A stretch of 64,000 nt of DNA from Pseudomonas vlassakiae. Its GTDB lineage: Bacteria > Pseudomonadota > Gammaproteobacteria > Pseudomonadales > Pseudomonadaceae. Shown here in pieces: positions 61,322 through 64,000 of the stretch. The notes beneath the pieces were generated by a model. It did no database searches and was not told where the DNA came from. It saw only the letters and a program-made list of their open reading frames with translations. A program made the translations under genes and the position numbers. The first letter of the stretch is position 1; every line of letters starts with the position of its first letter. The stretch is from positions 148,409 to 212,408 of the forward strand of contig NZ_JABWRP020000011.1 of the NCBI RefSeq assembly GCF_014269035.2, written 5' to 3'.

Positions 61322-61330
61322 AAATCCGGA

Positions 61331-61358
61331 AAAAACCGACCTTATGGTCGGTTTTTTT
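61331..61358 (+). terminator. Terminator of tRNA-Leu
   Basis: AAACCGACC and GGTCGGTTT form a 9-bp stem with a TTAT loop, flanked by A- and T-runs, starting 10 bases after the tRNA. Confidence 0.92.
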
Positions 61359-61413
61359 GTGCCTGGCGTTTCCCCCTGACAGGGCTACTGGGCAGCTCAC
61401 GGCTTGCTCGGCC

Positions 61414-61729
61414 TCAGCAGGGACGACCGGCATCAATCCATGCCTTCACCTGATTCAGGCCCAACCTGTAACGGGCGCAGTTGTGCAGCGCCAGAATATC
61501 CAGTTCGCCGCGCAGCAATGGCGCAAACTGCACTTTCTCTGCTTCAGGCAGATCCAGCCCAGCCACCACCTGATCCGCAGTCAGACCCTCGCGCACCACG
61601 GCATTGATTGCTTCGTTCAGCAGCTCTCGATAGCGCAGACGAACAGGGTCCGGCCCCCCAATGCTTCGAGCATCACGCCATATTTGCAGCTCAATGCAGC
61701 TCAATGCAGCTCAATTCAACCCAGTTCAT
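61414..61729 (-). CDS. Unknown small protein gene with a 10-bp repeat shifting its 5' frame
   Basis: The body frame (from TTG 61704 to the stop at 61414) encodes 96 residues, with LRYRELLNEAINAVVREGLT, ADQVVAGLDLPEAEKVQFAP, LLRGELDILALHNCARYRLG and VKAWIDAGRPC. I do not recognise the family; it looks helical and soluble. No ATG lies in this frame. The only nearby ATG (61729), with AGG five bases before it, is out of frame: it reads MNWVELSCIELH and stops. Between the two starts lie three copies of a 10-bp unit. With two copies the ATG would open directly into the body frame, giving about 101 residues. It is therefore either off, weakly started from TTG, or decaying. Confidence 0.5.
61686..61715. 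repeat. Three perfect tandem copies of a 10-bp unit
   Basis: GCAGCTCAAT occurs three times without change (61686-61695, 61696-61705, 61706-61715). Since 10 is not a multiple of 3, each gain or loss shifts the frame of the minus-strand gene that runs through it. Confidence 0.97.
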
Positions 61730-61924
61730 TAAACCTGATAAACCAACCCGCTTTTTGACGCCACGCCCACGACCACGTGCCCTCCAGGTATCCAACGAAT
61801 CTATTGGCCGCCAAGACATTGATGGCCATAAGCTGTCATTCGTCGGTTATATGCCAAAAGTATTGATGCCGTGATGGCTCTTCGCCATAGTTGCGCCCCC
61901 TTACCCATTAACACTGCGTGACCC

Positions 61925-62605
61925 ATGAACAAAACCGCGCCCTGTCTGGCAGCAATGATGCTGCTCAGTGGGTGCAATGGAATGCCAACCGCTTACGTTT
62001 CAGACCCCGTCTACGACCAGGCTTTTGTCGTTACTTCCGGTGCCCCCCTCCCGATGCTGCTGATGGCCAGCGCCATCCAGTGGAACGAAGACTACGCCGT
62101 CACCGCCAAGCACACCCCGTTCCTGCGCAACGTGGTGCATGAAGGGCTGGGTGATGTGGTGTTCTTCAAGCACAAGGCCAGCAAGGTGCCGCAGTGGCGC
62201 CAGTTCGTGCCTGGCGAGTCGGTGACGGCGGTCGGCTTCAACAGCATGATGATGCCGGTGCAAGGCAAGGGGCGCACGCTCGACTCCCTCGTGCGTCTGA
62301 AAGGTACACCAGGCAGCGTCTTCTACTCAGTGCATGACGGCCCCATCACCAAAGGCATGTCTGGCGGCCCGGTATTTGCCGATGATGGCAAGGTGGTGGG
62401 GATGAACGTAGCCTTCATCGCCAAGGACGGGATCGATGCCCGCAGCCGCCCGGACCTGGCCGACAAGGCGCGGGTCAGCGTGTTCATGTCGTACAACGAA
62501 ATCGACAAGGAATGGCGGCGCTTCCAGTACCTGGCGCACAAGGGCAAGCCACACAACGCACCTGCTGCAGTCAAGGGTTATGTGGCGGTAGCGAGCAAGC
62601 CTTGA
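61925..62605 (+). CDS. Trypsin-like serine protease-fold lipoprotein
   Basis: A 226-residue lipoprotein. The lipobox LLSGC gives a lipidated C17. The chain then looks like a chymotrypsin-fold domain: H63 in VTAKHTPFL, a possible Asp at 77 in GLGDVVFFKH, and S146 in the ITKGMSGGPVFADDGKVVGM segment, with the GxSGGP motif of active serine proteases. There is no PDZ domain. The second-barrel signature VVGMNVAFIAKDG follows. The substrate is unknown. No gene on the same strand is close, so it is probably a single-gene unit. Confidence 0.8.
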   Translation: MNKTAPCLAAMMLLSGCNGMPTAYVSDPVYDQAFVVTSGAPLPMLLMASAIQWNEDYAVTAKHTPFLRNVVHEGLGDVVFFKHKASKVPQWRQFVPGESVTAVGFNSMMMPVQGKGRTLDSLVRLKGTPGSVFYSVHDGPITKGMSGGPVFADDGKVVGMNVAFIAKDGIDARSRPDLADKARVSVFMSYNEIDKEWRRFQYLAHKGKPHNAPAAVKGYVAVASKP

Positions 62606-62629
62606 TCAACATTTGCAGTCAGGCGGGTT

Positions 62630-62866
62630 TCACCGGCCTTGCGCAGCGGCAGGCTCAGGATGGCAAGCGGGTAGCGTTGGTGCAGATGAAACAGCAGCTC
62701 GGTTGATCACGGCATTGCGCGTCCGGGCTCTGTCGATGTGAAGCCGCGCCCGGGCAAGCTCGGCAGAGTTGCCATCTTTCATCACCTGCATCAGGTACTG
62801 CTCGATTGCCTCTTCGCAATCCAGGAGGTTTGCCATGTCGAAAGGAATCAGATTTGGCGTCATCAC
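62630..62866 (-). pseudogene. Truncated addiction-module antidote (COG3636-like)
   Basis: A 78-residue frame. Its first 45 or so residues (PFDMANLLDCEEAIEQYLMQ, VMKDGNSAELARARLHIDRA) match the N-terminus of HigA-like antidotes, which normally read PFDAAEYL, then LGDIARARG and an Xre helix-turn-helix. Here the helix-turn-helix is missing. The rest (AVINRAAVSSAPTLPACHPE) looks like chance sequence, and no other frame restores it. No partner toxin gene is nearby. It is most likely a remnant, though a short protein could still be made. Confidence 0.55.
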
Positions 62867-63073
62867 GGCTCCTGCTTAAATGCGCTAAACGAAGAAGCAT
62901 CGACAATGCCAGTTCTCTTTTCGACACTCTAGTCAGCGGCATCCGAAAGCTGTGTAGTACGCTTCGCGCTTTTTAAACAACACGTCCAGTAACACCTGTT
63001 CGCGGACAGCACCGAACCATACCCGCCACTCGACGTCCCATCCTGCATCCCCGGCTTTTTCGAGGCAGCTCGT

Positions 63074-63964
63074 GTGAAAGACGTCATCGCCCGCAAATAC
63101 CGCCTGGTCGTCAAGACTTTCGGCTACATCGGCTGGTCGCTGTTCTGGCTGCTGCTCTGGGACGTGCTGGTCACCATCGATTTCATGCTGTTCTTCAACA
63201 GCAAGTTCACCCTGCCGCTGATCCCACTGACCTTGTTGGGTTCGGCGCTGGTGGTGCTGGTGAGCTTTCGCAACAGCAGCGCCTACAACCGCTGGTGGGA
63301 AGCGCGGACCTTGTGGGGGGCATTGGTCAACAGTTCACGCAGCTTCGCCCGGCAGACGCTGACGCTGATCGATGACAGCGAAGAGGGACCGAACCCGGTC
63401 AAGGCTACCTTGCTGCGCCGGCACATCGCCTATGTGAACTGCCTGGCGGCGCACCTGAAGGGCGAGGCCTGCCCGGACGAGCTGATGGCGTTCATTCCGC
63501 CTGGCGAGTTCGAGCGGCGTAACCGTTCGAACAACTTCGCCAACGATATTCTCAGCGGCTCGGCGGCGTTGCTGGCACGCGAATATCAGGCTGGGCGGCT
63601 GGACAGCATTCGCCTGGCGCGGCTGGAGTCGACGCTGGTGGACCTGTCCAACGCCCAAGGTGGCATGGAGCGGATCGCCAACACCCCACTGCCCTACCCT
63701 TACGTGTACTTTCCACGGCTGTTCATCACCCTGTTCTGCCTGATCGTGCCGGTGGGGCTGGTGGAATCGCTGGGCTGGTTCACACCGCTGGCATCGACAG
63801 TGGTCGGGTTCATGCTGCTGGCGATCGAGCGGATCGGGACAGACCTGCAAAGTCCGTTTCGTTTCAGTGAGCATCAGATCCAGATGGATACCATCTGCGA
63901 GACGATTGAAAGGAATCTGGAATCGATGCAGCGGGAAGCTCAGTGTGGGGAGTTGGTGCAGTAA
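63074..63964 (+). CDS. Bestrophin-family anion channel protein (YneE-like)
   Basis: A 296-residue bestrophin/RFP-TM protein. It starts MKDVIARKYRLVVKTFGYIG from a GTG. Membrane helices are at about residues 20-40 (WSLFWLLLWDVLVTIDFMLF), 47-65 (TLPLIPLTLLGSALVVLV), about 215-235 (YPYVYFPRLFITLFCLIVPV) and 240-260. The hallmark SFRNSSAYNRWWEARTLWG follows the second helix. Bacterial relatives form pentameric ion channels; ion choice is not evident. A hairpin follows the stop. Confidence 0.92.
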   Translation: MKDVIARKYRLVVKTFGYIGWSLFWLLLWDVLVTIDFMLFFNSKFTLPLIPLTLLGSALVVLVSFRNSSAYNRWWEARTLWGALVNSSRSFARQTLTLIDDSEEGPNPVKATLLRRHIAYVNCLAAHLKGEACPDELMAFIPPGEFERRNRSNNFANDILSGSAALLAREYQAGRLDSIRLARLESTLVDLSNAQGGMERIANTPLPYPYVYFPRLFITLFCLIVPVGLVESLGWFTPLASTVVGFMLLAIERIGTDLQSPFRFSEHQIQMDTICETIERNLESMQREAQCGELVQ

Positions 63965-63965
63965 A

Positions 63966-63984
63966 GGGGCTGCTTTGCAGCCCC
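63966..63984 (+). terminator. Hairpin after the bestrophin gene
   Basis: GGGGCTGC and GCAGCCCC form an 8-bp stem with a TTT loop, starting 1 base after the stop codon. No long T-run follows within the window. Confidence 0.65.
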
Positions 63985-64000
63985 GGCTATCTGTCAGGCC

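Noticed and set aside
61686..61715. CRISPR-like short repeats
   Set aside because: The units are contiguous with no spacers and only 10 bp long; no cas genes are in the window.
62593..62710. Open stretch on the minus strand reading ELLFHLHQRYPLAILSLPLR and beyond
   Set aside because: It has protein-like codon use but no start codon and a stop just upstream; it could be a gene fragment, but I could not tie it to any family.

Overview
The window is a stretch of a Pseudomonas chromosome, almost certainly of the P. putida group. The evidence is high GC with strong G/C third positions, the pseudomonad iscR-iscSUA-hscBA-fdx-iscX order flanked by cysE, trmJ and suhB, an OprD-type porin inside a dipeptide transport locus, and intergenic inverted repeats resembling P. 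putida REP elements. From memory, the overall gene order is close to that of P. putida KT2440; no database was consulted.

Layout. 1-9663: dipeptide uptake locus with three paralogous periplasmic binding proteins (the first cut by the window edge), an OprD-family porin and the DppBCDF ABC transporter. 9766-12266: a small accessory patch on the minus strand, with two related unknown proteins, then a 299-aa membrane protein followed by two nearly identical 24-residue membrane peptides. 12480-16256: a SnoaL-AraC regulator, an FAD amine oxidase, a cupin and a PotF-like polyamine binding protein. 16290-18648: release factor 3 and a HigBA-like toxin-antitoxin pair. 19047-22492: an OpuC-type glycine betaine ABC transporter. 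22632-26637: fecIRA-type ferric citrate signalling and uptake. 27144-28307: ornithine/lysine decarboxylase. 28380-35000: the piu iron-uptake cluster (PiuC dioxygenase, PiuA receptor, PiuB-like reductase) with Fur-box-like sites. 35112-37039: omega-amidase and methionine aminotransferase.

37279-61128 is core genome, almost all on the minus strand. It holds der-bamB-yfgM-hisS-ispG-rodZ-pilF-rlmN, ndk, the Isc iron-sulfur operon with two type-1 IscR sites over its promoter, cysE, trmJ, suhB (plus strand), a glycine-zipper protein, and secF-secD-yajC-tgt-queA. From 61237 the sequence turns accessory again: tRNA-Leu(CAA), a small gene whose 5' end carries a 10-bp tandem repeat, a trypsin-like lipoprotein, a broken antidote gene and a bestrophin-like channel.

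Functional themes are iron (fec, piu, Isc), nitrogen and peptide scavenging (dpp, polyamines, omega-amidase), osmoprotection (opuC), and translation, tRNA modification and secretion. The least explained items are the 10-bp repeat, whose copy number decides whether an upstream ATG is in frame with a conserved-looking ORF; the membrane protein plus twin 24-aa peptides; and the paralogous unknown pair at 9766-10921.
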